Of a stretch of 64,000 nt of DNA, positions 48,432 through 60,453 are shown piece by piece (the first letter of the stretch is position 1; each line of letters begins with the position of its first letter). The notes under the pieces were generated by a model. It was not told the DNA's origin, made no database searches, and was given only the letters and a program-made list of their open reading frames with translations. The stretch covers positions 1,426,001-1,490,000 of the forward strand of contig JANUWF010002207.1 of NCBI GenBank assembly GCA_026120185.1. Reading direction: 5' to 3'. Origin of the DNA: Voacanga thouarsii. Its lineage: Eukaryota; Streptophyta; Magnoliopsida; Gentianales; Apocynaceae. The position numbers and the translations under genes are program-made.

Positions 48432-49457
48432 GTATCTGGTTTTAGTCCATTGTCAATCATTCTTAAGGAGAATAAGTTGACAGGCCCAAATTATGTGGAC
48501 TGAAAGAGGAACCTGAACATAGTACTCATTGTTGAGGAGTACAAATATATTCTTACGGATCCCTGTTTTGAGATTGGAGAAGAATCCACTGATCAGGAAC
48601 GAGAGGCCGAGAAGGCATGGAAGAAAGCCAATGACATGGCTAAGTGCTATATGTTGGCTTCTATGTCTAGTGTGCTCCAATCTAAGCATAAGTACATGGC
48701 CACTATGTACGACATGGATTTGTCATTGCATATCATGTTTGTTGACAAGAGCCAGCCTGTAAGGTAGGAAGCTCTTAGGCCAATCATAAACACTAGGATG
48801 GCTGAGAAGGCATCAGCTCGAGAGTATCTGCTCAAGATAATTACCTACTTCGAGGAGGTCGAGGTCCTAGGTGCAACGATAGATCCTGAGAACCAAATTG
48901 ATATGGTTCTTGAAACTCTGCCTGATTCATATTTGTAGTTCAAGTTGAACTATAACATGAATAAGTTAGATGTTTGTGGTCCGATGACTACACCAGCTAG
49001 GGGAGGTTACGAGTACTTCATCACTTTCACAGATGATCACACTCGTTTTGTTTATATTTATCTGATTAGGCGCAAGTTTGATTCTTTTGATAAATTTAAG
49101 GAGTTTAAGGCTGAAGTGGAGCATCAAACAGGAAAATTAATTAAAACTTTGAGATTGGATCGTGGTGGAGAGTGCCTTCTTGGTAAGTTTAAGGATTACT
49201 TGGTACATCATGACATAATATCTCAGTTAACTGTGCCTAGAACTCCCCAACAAAATGGAGTAGCTGAGAGAAGAAATAAAAATTTGATGGAAATGGTCAG
49301 AAGCATGATGAGTCATGTGTCTCTTTCTATTTCTTTTTGGGGGTATTCCTTAGAAACAACGACATATATTTTGAACTTGGTGCCTTTCAAATCAATACCC
49401 AGGATAGCCTACTCGTCTAGTCTCTTAAGAAATGGGGTTGTCCAGCTTATGTGCTGA
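48432..49457 (+). pseudogene. gag-pol: C gag joined in frame to integrase by an internal deletion
   Basis: Gag reads SGFSPLSIILKENKL, KRNLNIVL, EEYKYILTDPCFEIG, MLASMSSVLQSKHKYM, MVLETLPDSYL then TAG, and FKLNYNMNKLD. Directly after, DVCGPMTTPARGGYEYFITF starts the integrase core, with LRLDRGGE and PQQNGVAERRN. The frame from 48945 to 49457 crosses the join without a stop. Compared with A, about 1.2 kb encoding the rest of gag, the knuckle, protease and zinc domain is absent. The integrase tail is also shortened after VPFKSIPR. Confidence 0.85.
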
Positions 49458-51355
49458 CAAAAGGAAGTAAGTTGGAACTAAGATCAGAGTTATGATACTT
49501 CGTAGGGTACCCAAAAGGAATAAGGGGTGGATATTTCTATCATTCTTAAGAATATAAAGTACTTGTTAGTACTAATGCTAGATACTTAGAGAATGAACAA
49601 ATTACTTCCACCACAGGTTCAAGTAGAATAGAGTTAGAAGAGAAGTTGGTCACTGATTCAACTTTAGATACTTCTAACACCCCGATTGAGGAAACAAGAG
49701 ATACATTAACGGATGTTCCTATACAAACTGAGCCTCATCGTAGTGGGAAGATCACAAGAGTTCCAGAAAGGTGGATTGGTGAGATCTATGATCTAGTCTC
49801 TGATTATTAGGAATAAGATCCCACTAGATATTAGGAGGCCATTGTTGATGCTGATGCAGATAAATGGCAGCTAGCCATGAATGCCAAGATTGAGTCCATG
49901 TACCTTAATCAGGTCTGGGATCTTGTCACGGCATTTAATGGGACAAAACCCATTGGGTGTAAGTAGGTATATAGGAGGAAGAGAGGTGCAGATGGAAAAG
50001 TTGAAACCTATAAAGTAAGGCTGGTTGTTAAATATACTTAGAAAGAAGGGATCGATTATGAGAAAACCTTTTCACCAGTAGCCATGCTTAAGTATATCCG
50101 AATTCTCTTAGCCATAGCATGTCATTAAAACTATGAAATATGACAAATAGATGTCAAGACGCCCTTCTTAAATAGCTATCTTAGCAAGACATCTATATGT
50201 CCCAACTAGAAGGTTTTATTGCTAGAGGTCAAGAACAAATAGTCTGTAAGCTTAAGAAGTCCATTTATGGACTTAAACAAGCATCACGAGCATAGAACAT
50301 ACATTTTGATGAAAATGTGAAAGCATATAGTTTCATTTAAAACGTGAATGATCCATGTGTGTATAGGAAATCAGACAGTGGCAAAGTGATTTTCTTGATA
50401 CTTTATGTAGATGACATTCTACTCATTGGAAATGATGTAGGGAAATTATCATCCGTTAAGATTTGGTTATCTAGTCAATTTATCATGAAAGACATGGGAG
50501 AAGCTAGCTACATTCTAGGTATTAAGCTTCTAAGAGATAGGAAGTAGAGAATATTAGGTTTGTCCCAATTTACTTATATTGGCAAGATATTGGTCAAGTA
50601 CATCATGGATCAATATAAAAGGGGCTATTATACCCTTTAGATATAGATTATCCTTATCTTCTAAGTAGTGTCCTCAGACACAGGAAGATAAGCAGAAAAT
50701 GAGCAGGGCCCCTTATGCTTTGGCTGTGTGAAGTCTCATGTATGTTATGCTTTGTACTAGGCCAGATATCTACTTTGCTATAGGCATGGTTAGTAGATAT
50801 TAGTCAAACACAGGGAAAACTCACTGGGAAGTCATAAAGCATATACTCAAATATCTCAAGGAAATGAGAGATTATATACTTAAATATCGTGCTGATGATT
50901 TGGTTTCTACTGATTACACAGACTCAGACTTCAAGGCAGATAAAGATGAAAGAAAATTCACTAGTGGATATGTCTTCACTTTGTCTAGAGGAGCTATTTT
51001 ATGGAGAAGTATCAACCAATCTTGCATTGCTGATTCTACCATTGAAGCTGAGTACGTTGCTGCTTCAGAAGCTTCTAAAGAAGTTGTATGGCTTCAGAAG
51101 TTCCTCACAGAACTTGGAATACTATCACACATGGATAGGCCTATCACGATTTATTGTGACAACACTAGAGCGGTGTCACAATGCAAGAAATCTCGAAACC
51201 ATAGGAAGGGCAAGCACATAAAGAGGAAGTATCACCCCATCCGGGAGTTCATTCAGGAACGGGAGAATGTGGTCGATCAGATTTTCTCTGTCAATAAATT
51301 GGCGGATCCTTTTACCAAGACTTTGACAAAAAAGGTGTTTGCAGACACTTAGATG
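49458..51355 (+). pseudogene. pol: C reverse transcriptase and RNase H
   Basis: FVGYPKG, ARYLENEQ, a Ser/Thr/Glu-rich linker, MYLNQVWDLVTA, RKRGADGKVE, FSPVAMLKYIRILLAIACH and, after shifts at about 50170-50340, NDPCVYRKSDSGKVIFLILYVDDILLIGNDVG can be read. RNase H follows at 50864-51352 with TDSDFKADKDERK, IEAEYVAASEASKE, YCDNTRAVSQ and LADPFTK. YVDD and the RNase H acidic residues survive, but several stops and indels disable the copy. Confidence 0.88.
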
Positions 51356-51393
51356 TCATAGGGGTACACACTTGTGGACTTTCTTAGTTTTTG

Positions 51394-51410
51394 AAATGCA
51401 AGTGGGAGAT
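51394..51410 (+). other. C polypurine tract
   Basis: AAATGCAAGTGGGAGAT immediately before LTR start TGTTAGAAAG. Confidence 0.9.
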
Positions 51411-53205
51411 TGTTAGAAAGTATCCCTCAAAGACTATGTATTCTATGTAAATATATTGCAATAAAATGTTTATTCATTTAATTTAGTTTGTTTCTTATAT
51501 TATTGAATATTTAAGGTCCAAGTATGACAAGTAATGGTCTATGTGTTGGATCGTTCTTCACAGTAAGGTATAGACCATGGGTACTTATCATACAAGTAAA
51601 ATTGAGTTCTTAGTCGTTTGATGGAACTGGGCATTTTATTAAGGTAAGACTATTATGCCATGAATTCTAATGAGGAATGGTTTATCTTGAATTAGTGAGT
51701 AATTCACTCACATCATAGGCATAAGTGTATTTTGAATACGTATAACTGGACCTGTTGTAGTCTTCTGTCTTAAAGTACTATAATTATAGAGACCGGACTA
51801 TTACTATTATAGTGTGGACGGATACCTTCATACTTGAGTATGAGTTGCTGGTCTGGCAAAGCTAGGGTTTTATACTTTGATATATGTTGGGTGAGATTTT
51901 TTTTGTGAGATCAATATCATTGTATGTTGGGTGTATTACTCTAGTTAGTTAAGACAGACTCATGCAATAGAGTTTCTATACTTCACTTAGTGAAATTAAA
52001 TCACCCTTTGTGATTGTCTGGGACAATCTAATGATCCAGGGCCTTGGAAAAATGACTCTAGAATATGTGCTTTTGGGTAGCTTCTAATGATAATCAAGTA
52101 CATTCAAGTTGAGTCATGGATTATTAGACTAGAGATCTATAGATGGTAGATGTCTTTGAGATGGGTATTATTACATTTATCCTGTCTCAGTGATGGGTGT
52201 TACATAAAGAAGTATTTTTGTCATTTTACCTATAGGTTGGAGACATTACTTTAGCAGTATTATTCTTGGGGCTAATATTTTCATATGGTGAAAAATCAAA
52301 ATATTTAAAATAGAAAAATGCAGCTATTTAATAGTAAGGGCATTTTGATCATTTTAGTAGCCATGAATAATATGTCTCTTGATCCCGGAGTAGCTCAAGT
52401 TATCTTGGTGTTGTTTAGACAAAATCTGGGTTTGATGGATAATTATTTGGAAGAGAAATAAAATTTATTCTAAGAATCTAATTAGAATTGATTAATTAGT
52501 CTTGGGTTTTAATAAGGTCCAGAAAAGATAATTAATTAATTAAGAAGATTGGATTGGAATAAATTAATTAATTGGGCTGATATATGTTGACATATATTAA
52601 GAGTCCAATTAGAATTAATTAATTAGTCTTATGTATTAATGAAGCCCATAAAAGATAATTAATTAATTAAGAGGATTGGGCTAGTCTTGGACTGATTTAT
52701 AAGCACAGTACCAAACCTATTAGGGCTTGATGATTTCTGCCATTAGGGCTTGAGGCAACCCTAAGGCTGGCCGAAAAATAGGAAGGAAAAAGAAGAAGAA
52801 GAAAAAAAAAAAAACGACATTAATTATTCTTTCTCTTTCAGGTGTGCCATATCTTCCTCTCTCTGTTCAACGTTCTTCACTTCTTTATCTCTTAGAGAGT
52901 ATCTTGATTATCCAAAGAAGGAGCTTTCACCAAATTAATGCAATAGCAAGGTAGAGTCATACTCCAAAGATGAAGAGAGAAAGCTTGGAGACCCTTGGTG
53001 CATAGAAGTAGAAGATTGGCGAGAATACCGATTGAATCGCAGGTGCCTTTTCTCCCCTTCTAATGTAAGCTCTAGTGCAACCCAGCCCCTCGTTGGTTAA
53101 TCCGCAACCAATAAAGAAAAGTAAGTACTCTATCTTAGATGTGGCTTGGAAAATTGAAAAATTTTCCTCTGCGCTTTCTTTGATGTTTTCCGTTTTGATC
53201 ATTCA
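51411..53205 (+). repeat. C 3' LTR (1795 bp)
   Basis: Starts TGTTAGAAAGTATCCC after the polypurine tract and ends near GATCATTCA at 53205. The B integrase (MEMVRSM) follows without a gap, so a spurious frame runs through the junction (53075-53380). Confidence 0.82.
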
Positions 53206-53800
53206 AATGGAAATGGTTAGAAGCATGATAAGTCATGTAACTCTTCCTATTTTTTTTTTGGGATATGCACTAGAAACAACACCATGTATTCTGAACTTGG
53301 TGCCTTCTAAATCAGTGCCTAAGACACTCTATGAGATGCGAACTGAACAAAAATGTAGTATAAATCATTTCAAGGTATAGGGTTGTCCAACATATGTACT
53401 GACTAAAAGAAGTAAGCTAGACCTAAGATCAGAATTGTGCTACTTCGTAGGGTATCCAAAAAGAACAAGGGTTAGATACTTTTATCATCCCTAAAAGAAA
53501 AAAGTACTTATCAGTACTCATACTAGGTACTTGAAGGATGAACAAAATGTATCTACTAAGGTTTCGAGTAAGGTGGAATTGTCAGAGAAGTTGTTTGATA
53601 CTTCAACTTTAAGTACCCTAATTGAAGAGACTAAAGAGGCACAACCAGATGTTTCTATATAAAATGAACCACATCATAGTAGGAGAATTTCTAGGGTTCT
53701 TGGACTAGAAAAGCATTTGAGGTAGTCTCTGACTATCAGGAACAAGATCCCACTAGATATGATGAGGCCATTGCTGATGTTAATGCTGACAAATGATAAG
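53206..53800 (+). pseudogene. pol: B integrase tail and linker
   Basis: Resumes at MEMVRSMISHVTLP and continues FLGYALETTPCILNLVPSKSVPKTLYEM, then TAG at an expected Trp, GCPTYVLTKRSKLDLRSEL, YFVGYPK and TRYLKDEQ. The linker to RT is Glu/Thr-rich and frameshifted. Everything upstream of MEMVRS, including the catalytic core, is absent here. Confidence 0.8.
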
Positions 53801-55255
53801 TAGCAATGGATGCTGAGATTGAATACATGCATCTCAATCAAGTCTGGGATCTGGTCACTGCACCTGAAGGGATTAAACCCATAGGGTGCAAGTTGGTATA
53901 CAAGAGAAAGAGAGGTGCAGATGAAAATGTGAAAACCTTTAAAGAAAGATTGGTTTCAAAAGATTATACTCAGATAGAAGGGATTAATTATGAGGATACT
54001 TTTTCACTTGTTGCCATGCTTAAATCTAAACACATCCTCTTGGACATTGCATGTCATTATGACTATGAGATTTGGCAAATGGATGTCAAGACAACTTTTC
54101 TTAATGGCTATCTTAGACAAGATATCTATATGACCCAACTTGAAGGCTTTATTGTGAAAGGCCAAGAGCATATGGTTTGTAAGCTTAAGAAGTCCATTTA
54201 TAGACTTAAGTAAGCAGCACGAGTATGGAACATACGTTTTGATAAGACTATAAAGTTTTATGGTTTCATACAAAACGTGGATGAATTATTCATGTATAGG
54301 AAGATAAATGGCAATAGCGTGTCTTGTATGGTACTTTATGTGGACGACATTCTACTGATTGAAAATGATGTAGGGACATTGTAATCTATAAATATTTAGC
54401 CATCAAGTCAATTTAGCATGAAAGATATAGAAGAAGCTAGCTATATTCTTGTAATAAAGCTTCTTAAATATAGGAAGCAAAGAATGCTAGGCATGGATTA
54501 GTGTAAAAGAGCAATCATACCCTTTAGACATAGATTAACCTTATCTTCCAAGCAGTGTCCTAAGACATAGGAAGAAAAGGAAAGGATGAGTAGGATTCCC
54601 TATGCCTTGGTAGTGGAAAGTCTCATGTATGCCATACTTTGCACAAGCTAGATATCTGCTTTGCAGTAGGCATGGTTAGCAGGTATCAGTCAAACATAGA
54701 GGAAGAATATTGGCAAGTTGTAAAATATATTCTCAAGTACCTAAAGGGAACAAGGGGTTATATGTTTGTTTTCTGGGCCGTTGACTTATTCCCTACTGAT
54801 TACATGGACTTAGACTTCTAGGTAGATAAAGATGAAAGAACATCCACTAGTGGATATGTTTTCACTTTGTCTAGAGGGGCTATTTCATGGAGAAGTATCA
54901 AGCAATCTTGTATTGCTGATTCTACCATGGAAGCTGAGTAGTGGCAGCTTCAGAAGCTTTTAAAGAAGTAGTTTGGCTTCGGAAGTGCCTTACAGAACTT
55001 GGAATTGTACCATAAATGGATAGACCCATTACTATATATTATGACAATACTGAAGATGTGTCACAATGTAAGGAGCCAATAAACTACCGAAAGGCCAAAC
55101 ACATTGAGAGGAAGTATTACTTGATTCGAGAGTTCATTCAAAAATAGGAGATAGTGGTTGACTAGATTTCCTCTACAAACAATAAGCCTATTTACCAAGC
55201 CTTTGACAGAGAAAGTATTTTGAAGACACTTAGATGTCATAGGGGTAGGCACATA
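53801..55255 (+). pseudogene. pol: B reverse transcriptase and RNase H
   Basis: The 53806-54213 frame reads MHLNQVWDLVTAPEGIKPIGCK, VYKRKRGADENVKTFKE, LLDIACHYDYEIWQMDVKTTFLNGYL and KLKKSIYRLK; after a TAG come VWNIRFD and VLYVDDILLI. RNase H fragments (54639-55250) show a degenerate SRYQSN and VDLFPTDYMDLDF, then [23 protein letters not shown] and weaker traces of the rest. Frames shift several times and stops are frequent, more so than in A or C, consistent with B being oldest of the three. Confidence 0.85.
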
Positions 55256-55280
55256 TGGATTATTATAGTCTATTTAATGC

Positions 55281-55291
55281 AAGTAGGAGAT
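55281..55291 (+). other. B polypurine tract (mutated)
   Basis: AAGTAGGAGAT differs from the C tract AAGTGGGAGAT by one G-to-A change. Confidence 0.75.
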
Positions 55292-57138
55292 TATTAGAAT
55301 GTATGTCCAAAATGGCCTATGTATTTCAGTATTTTAGAAATTAATAAAAGTTTCATTCATTAATAGTTGTTTATTTACATATATTATACATTAAAAGTCT
55401 AAATGTATTAGTAAGTAATTTATGTGATTGGGTCGTACTTTCACAGTAAGGTGTAGATTATGGGCTACTAGCATATAAGCGAAAAATGATTCTTGATCGA
55501 TTGATGGAGTTGGGCACTTCATCAAAATTTAGATCATTATACTATAGTTTCTAAATGGGGAATGGTTTACCTTTAACCAGTGAATAGTTCACTCACATCA
55601 ATAGTGTAAGCGTACTTAAAATACGTAGAATTGAACCATAATAATCTTTATAAAAGTACTAAATTAAATAAAGATTGGTTTATTACAGCTACTGCGTGAA
55701 TGAGTATACTAAGACTTGAGTATAAGTTAGTGGTCGGGTGAAGCTGGACTTGTATACTTTGATGTATGTTGGGTAAGGTCTTATGGCAAGGCTATCCTTG
55801 TACGTTGGGTGTATGGCTCTAGTTAATTAAGATGGACTTACACAATAAAGTTTCTACACTTCATTACATGAAGAAATCACTCCATTGTGATTGTCTGGGA
55901 CAATCTAATAATCCAGAGCCTTAGGAAATATGACAAAGTATGTACACTTTTGGATAGCTCCCTGTGATAAGTGGATACATACTGGAAGTTTTAGATTATC
56001 GGACGGGTTATCAAAGGATAGTAGATGTTGTTGAGAAAAGTGTTAGTGCATTTTTCCTATCTCAATGATGGGTGTTACGTAGAGGGGTATTTTCGTCATT
56101 ACAGCTATAGGTCGAAGACACTACACATGCAATATTATTCTCGGGGTTAATATTTTCATATGGTGATAAATGGAATATTTAAAATGATTAAAAAACTGCT
56201 ATGTGTTAGCAAGGGTATTTTGATTATTTTAGTAGCCAAGAATAATATGTTTTTTGATCTCCAGAGTAGCTAAAATAACCTTAGTAAATTTATTTACTAT
56301 ACAAGCTTGTTGGGTGAGTTTATTATTAAAAAAATTATTCTAGAAGTCCAATTAAATATTTATTTGGATTAGAATAATTAATTAGGCCAATTTAATTAAT
56401 TAGTTTATTAATTAATTATCTTGGATAATTTTATATTGGGCTCAAGTGGATTAATTAATTAATAAAAGAGCTAATTTAATTAATTGGTTATTAATTAATT
56501 ATCTTAGATAATTTTATATTGGCCCAAGTGGATTAATTAATTAATTAGAGAGCTACCCTGGCCCATTAAGGTTTGATGGTCGCTATTGTAAAAAGGAAAA
56601 AGGAAATAAGGAAAGGAAAAAGAAAATAGGAATTGGTCGAATTTGTTATTTTGTTTTTTTTTTTTGAAAAGGAATAGAAAAGCTAGTTTTTTTCTTTAAA
56701 AGGCATTGCATGTGCCTGGCAGAGGGTTGACCGAATTCTGGCAAGAAAAAGAAAACAACTTTCATTCTTTTTCTCTTAGAAAACAAGGCCGCCGTATTCT
56801 TGTCGTTTTTCCTTTACTGTTTTAGCTCTTTCGTTTTTCTTCCAATCTTCTTCACCCTAGTTTTACTTTCACCGGTAGAGGTCCATAGAGGTTTGAGAAT
56901 ACTCTAAAAGGTCAAGAGCTAGTAAATGTGGTAAGTGTTTGATGCGAAGGAGACGATGGTTAGTTAGTATACTAGCGAAACAAGTAGACGTTCCAGTTCA
57001 GGAAATGCAGTCAAATCCGAACCCAACTCCAGTTATAGAAGTAAAATACCCTAGAAGTAAACATTCCTAGACTTTGGCTCAGAAAAAATTTTAATTTGCT
57101 ATTTTCCGCTGCATTTTTAATTTTTTCGTAGTCCTTCT
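55292..57138 (+). repeat. B 3' LTR
   Basis: TATTAGAATGTATGTCC (TG start mutated to TA) to GTAGTCCTTCT. It aligns along its length with 20904-22768, including the TTAATTAATTA-rich inverted stretches at 56380-56560 and the GGTAGAGGTCCATAGAGG segment near 56874. Confidence 0.85.
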
Positions 57139-57210
57139 AGATACAACTAAGGTTGTCAAAGTTGAGTTAAACAAGTTTATACCAATTAAAATGTGATTCA
57201 CAATGCCTCT
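57139..57210. other. short spacer
   Basis: 72 bases between the B LTR and the proposed G7 LTR. Nothing recognised. Confidence 0.4.
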
Positions 57211-57522
57211 TGTAAAACCCTACACTAAACTGCCCTTAGAAAGTGGAAGAACATGCATTGCAATATTTCTGAGCTGTATGTGTTATGTGCTTGAATATAT
57301 GTTCATATATCTATATTAGTGCCTTATGTGTAATTTAATTGATTAGCTATTGTTATACTAAAATTGCTTAACTTAGCTAGTATTAACTTACCTTATTTGT
57401 GTAGCCTAGATGTTTCACTTGAGTAGCCTTGAATTACTCTACTTATTCATTTAAGACTTGAGCTGAGTAGGGGTTTATAAGGGATTAGGATTTCTGAGCA
57501 AATAGAGAAACACGAGTTGAGG

Positions 57523-57572
57523 TGGTGAAATGGTTGGGGTATTAAACTTCTAGCCTAACAATTAGCGAATCC
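57523..57572 (+). other. tRNA-like segment in G7 LTR
   Basis: TGGTGAAATGG fits box A; about 31 bases later GCGAATCC resembles the second half of box B. A CTTCTAGCC stretch sits where the anticodon arm would be. It could be an old SINE head. Confidence 0.35.
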
Positions 57573-58772
57573 TATCTATCATTTTCTTTCTCCTATTTTT
57601 CTTTTCCTTTTTTCTCTTGGCAGGCCAAGGTAAGCCTAGCCGTCATCTCCTTATATGGGAAATAAAATCCCATGACTTAGGGAGCAATCTATCTAAGAGG
57701 GTTAGCTTTGAATATATCTCACCTACTAAATACTCATATTTCCTTATTTACTTAAGTTTCATATACTATATACCTTATTTTGGCAACTAGCTATTATATT
57801 TATATATTTCCTTAGTAAAACAACACTCTTGGATTGAACAAAGATTTCTTCCCATTATTAACCCTATCTAGCCTCTACTTCCTTATTTAGAGAGGGAAAA
57901 TATTCCATCAAATAAATATGATCTCAATTTAAAAAAAAATATATATAGTTCCTCTTTTCTTGACCTTACCATATTTCACCTCATCTCTATATGGCAACTG
58001 ACCAATCACTCCTCATTACCCTAATCATGCACTAAGTTAGGGAATTGAATGGAGAAAATTAAAGCCATACCATAACCTGTCACCCCTTCATTTCTTAGCA
58101 AAATTTCAAATTTAAAATCCCAAAAATCTAGCAACATTAGGACTGAATTTTCTCTCCTTAGTCTAGCCATTCCAGCTGCCACCTTCCTTTCTTGAGACCA
58201 CTGATTGTAGAAGCAAATCCAAAAGGTAGGAAGGTGATGAGACTCCGCTTCATCATGGAGGTCAAGATCAATGAGGGGGAGGCGTGATTTTGCAAGGACA
58301 AGGACCGTTGACAAGAGCTAGGTCCAAGAAGCTCTAAGATGTTTTTCAATTGCTCATAAAACCATGCTTGAGGATGGAAGATGGTTGGAAGGTTGAGAAA
58401 GCTAGCCAAGAGTTCATTTTGATGACTATCTAAGAAGGATCCCAACAAGAACACAAGCCGGCAACAAAGGCGGATGAAACTTGACTAAATGAGGCCTTCT
58501 AGTGGATAGTTGGCACTGGCTCCAAGCAGCCAAATCGGTGCCGGCTTCAACCTGCCCAACAACAGCTTCATTCCACGCGGACTGGCCGAAGACAAAGCCT
58601 AACCGGTGCCGGCTTGAGGGCCCTAGCTAGTGCTGGCTCCATCCTGGGCAGCTGACGGCTACTCCATGTTTTTTATGTTTTCTCCGATTTTCTCTAATAT
58701 TAAGTGTTTGTAAAGACTTTTAAGACTCTAAACTGTAATAAAACCTCAGGGATTACTTAGCTAGGGTTAGGG

Positions 58773-58786
58773 TAGTATAAATAGAA
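58773..58786 (+). promoter_or_regulatory. G7 LTR TATA box
   Basis: GTATAAATAGAACC, about 500 bases before the LTR end and just downstream of the GC-rich words. Confidence 0.6.
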
Positions 58787-59283
58787 CCTTTAGTGATTTG
58801 ACAACACAATTCATACACTTTAATTCAAATTTGAGAGAGAATCTTGAGAGGCCCTAGCCTCCTTGTTCATCTTGTTCAAGACCATGCTTATGGGTTAGTC
58901 CTCCTTATGAATGAGTCTATAAATCTTTTGGATAATCCAATTTGGTTTCTTTGAATGGGTCTTAGTTGCTTTGTTCTTTTAAGATTTGTTTGAATTCTAT
59001 TACTTGGGTGCCTATTTTCTCTATTCCATTTGTTCTTATTTGCCTTTGTTGCTTCAAGGATATTGGGGTGAGATTATAGTAGAACTTTCTACTTTTCTTG
59101 AGGGTCTTTGAAGCTTAGTTCTTTAAAGGTTTGATAGAGGGTGGGTTGTTATTTCATTTTCTCATTTTTTTTTTGTCTCAAGAAGAATCCTTGTATTTGG
59201 TCCCATTAGTTGAGCTGAACATATAACCACTAAACCACTCACAACACCAAGAATAATCCCACACAAGATTATATCAAAGAGTT

Positions 59284-59294
59284 TGGTATCAGAG
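59284..59294 (+). other. G7 primer-binding site (tRNA-iMet type)
   Basis: TGGTATCAGAG, then AAAGG instead of the usual C(C); position just after the LTR. Confidence 0.8.
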
Positions 59295-59973
59295 AAAGGA
59301 AAGTTTTGATTCCAATCAAAGCTTGAAAGCAAGAAAAGGAGCCTTACAAAGTTGAAGAAAAAGAAAACAGAGAAAATCCCATAACTCAAAAACATGTTCC
59401 AAAAAGGTCATGAAATCTTTGTTATATATTGAATTTTCTTTTGAGAAATTGCTCCTTGATGTTAATATAATCCTTGGGAACAAAATTTTCTTGTGTTTGT
59501 GGTGAAAATTGGCTTGAATATGGGTAAAAATATTGGTTGTTCTTAAGTGACGGGATTGCATCCAAGGTGTTTGATAAATGTTCCATGAGAATGCTATTGG
59601 TTATAGTTGGGAATTTTGATTCTTGATTTTCATTCCTTGTGACATTGAGACTTAGTATATCACTCTATTGTTGAATTCCATGCTCATTGAACTCAACTTT
59701 ATTAGTGCACACTTGTGATCATTTTGTTCTTATAATCCTAGTTCTAGTTGTTCTTGTTTCTTTGTTCTTGCTAATTCTTGTTTGTTTCTTGCTTAGAAGT
59801 GTTTTTTGTGTATCTAGTGTTTGTTCTTGTGTTGATTGAGTCCATATTTCTTGAAATTCTTGATTAAAACTTGTTTGGTTAAGGTGCCCAACAAGTGTTC
59901 GTTGAAATTCCCCTAAGACCCCCTAAGACAAATCCATTGATTTGTGTGATTCACTAAGTTGGACTAAATCTTT
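59295..59973 (+). other. G7 leader, no gene
   Basis: T-rich untranslated sequence with TTCTTG-rich runs. No gag frame starts here. Confidence 0.55.
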
Positions 59974-60422
59974 TGTTGGGCATCTCTCGCGTATCATATA
60001 TGATGCAATAAAAGAATAAAATGAGATACCATCATAGGATCCGTATATGTGTGGAAAACAAGACATATATATAAAAAATAAAGAAACAAAGATAACAGCT
60101 TTTACCTTTCTTTGTTTGTATGGAAAACAAAACTTTCCTTCTTCAAGTATGATAATTGTGGCGCGATCTAGCAATCCTCTTGAAGAATCACCACGAGAGT
60201 TGTATGTCCAATCACTATAATCATGGTATGTGATTATCTCTAATAGAAATCCACACGGAGGATCACACTCAAGCACCAAGATTTTCTGTGCTAGTAGAAA
60301 ACAACAATGGTGGTTGGGGTTTTTCTTCTTTGTTCTTCTTGTTCAGCAAAACCAGAGAGAAGAAGAAGAAGAAGAAGAAGAAGAAGAAGAAGAAGAAGAA
60401 GAAGAAGAAGAAGAAGAAGAAG

Positions 60423-60453
<31 letters not shown>

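Larger units (their letters stand above)
47697..53205 (+). mobile_element. C: plus-strand Ty1/copia element of the A/B superfamily, 5' LTR missing, internal deletion
   Basis: It starts within the leader (homologous to B from about 23820), followed by gag, a deletion joining gag to integrase, RT, RNase H, polypurine tract and a 3' LTR (51411-53205). Its LTR has diverged from B's but shares the landmark order (CGTAAGGTATAGACCATGG-type R region, TAATCCAGG block). It is inserted in B: the B integrase resumes immediately after. Confidence 0.85.
20904..57138 (+). mobile_element. B: old plus-strand Ty1/copia element split by nested insertions
   Basis: The 5' LTR (20904-22768), leader, gag and GAG-pre-integrase region end at 25961, where S begins. 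Integrase tail, RT, RNase H and a closely similar LTR (55292-57138) resume at 53206. The two LTRs share long stretches (AATTAATAAAAGTTTCATTCATTAATAG, then CGTACTTTCA...GTGTAGATTATG) and are roughly 85-90% alike by eye, as expected of an old single insertion. Missing integrase (~130 codons) must have been deleted. Alternatively the halves could be two independent copies of one subfamily; no clear target duplication decides it (AAACA left, ATACA near 57141 right). Confidence 0.65.
57211..59276 (+). repeat. G7 5' LTR (ends approximate)
   Basis: The TGTAAAACCCTACACTAA start is proposed from its resemblance to other gypsy LTR starts; ATATCA before the PBS is the proposed end. A TATA box, GTATAAATAGAACC, is at 58773-58786. 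Upstream, four copies of a GGTGCCGGCTTC-like word lie at about 58507-58642. A tRNA-like pair is at 57523-57572. No gene is supported; small minus-strand frames at 58021-58454 have no recognisable content. Confidence 0.6.

Noticed and set aside
53075..53380. 101-residue plus-strand frame
   Set aside because: It runs from the end of the C LTR into the B integrase; an accidental read-through of an insertion junction, with only the last ~60 residues meaningful.
58021..58454. Two overlapping minus-strand frames of ~97 codons
   Set aside because: They lie in the proposed G7 LTR, overlap each other in different frames, and show no recognisable motif.
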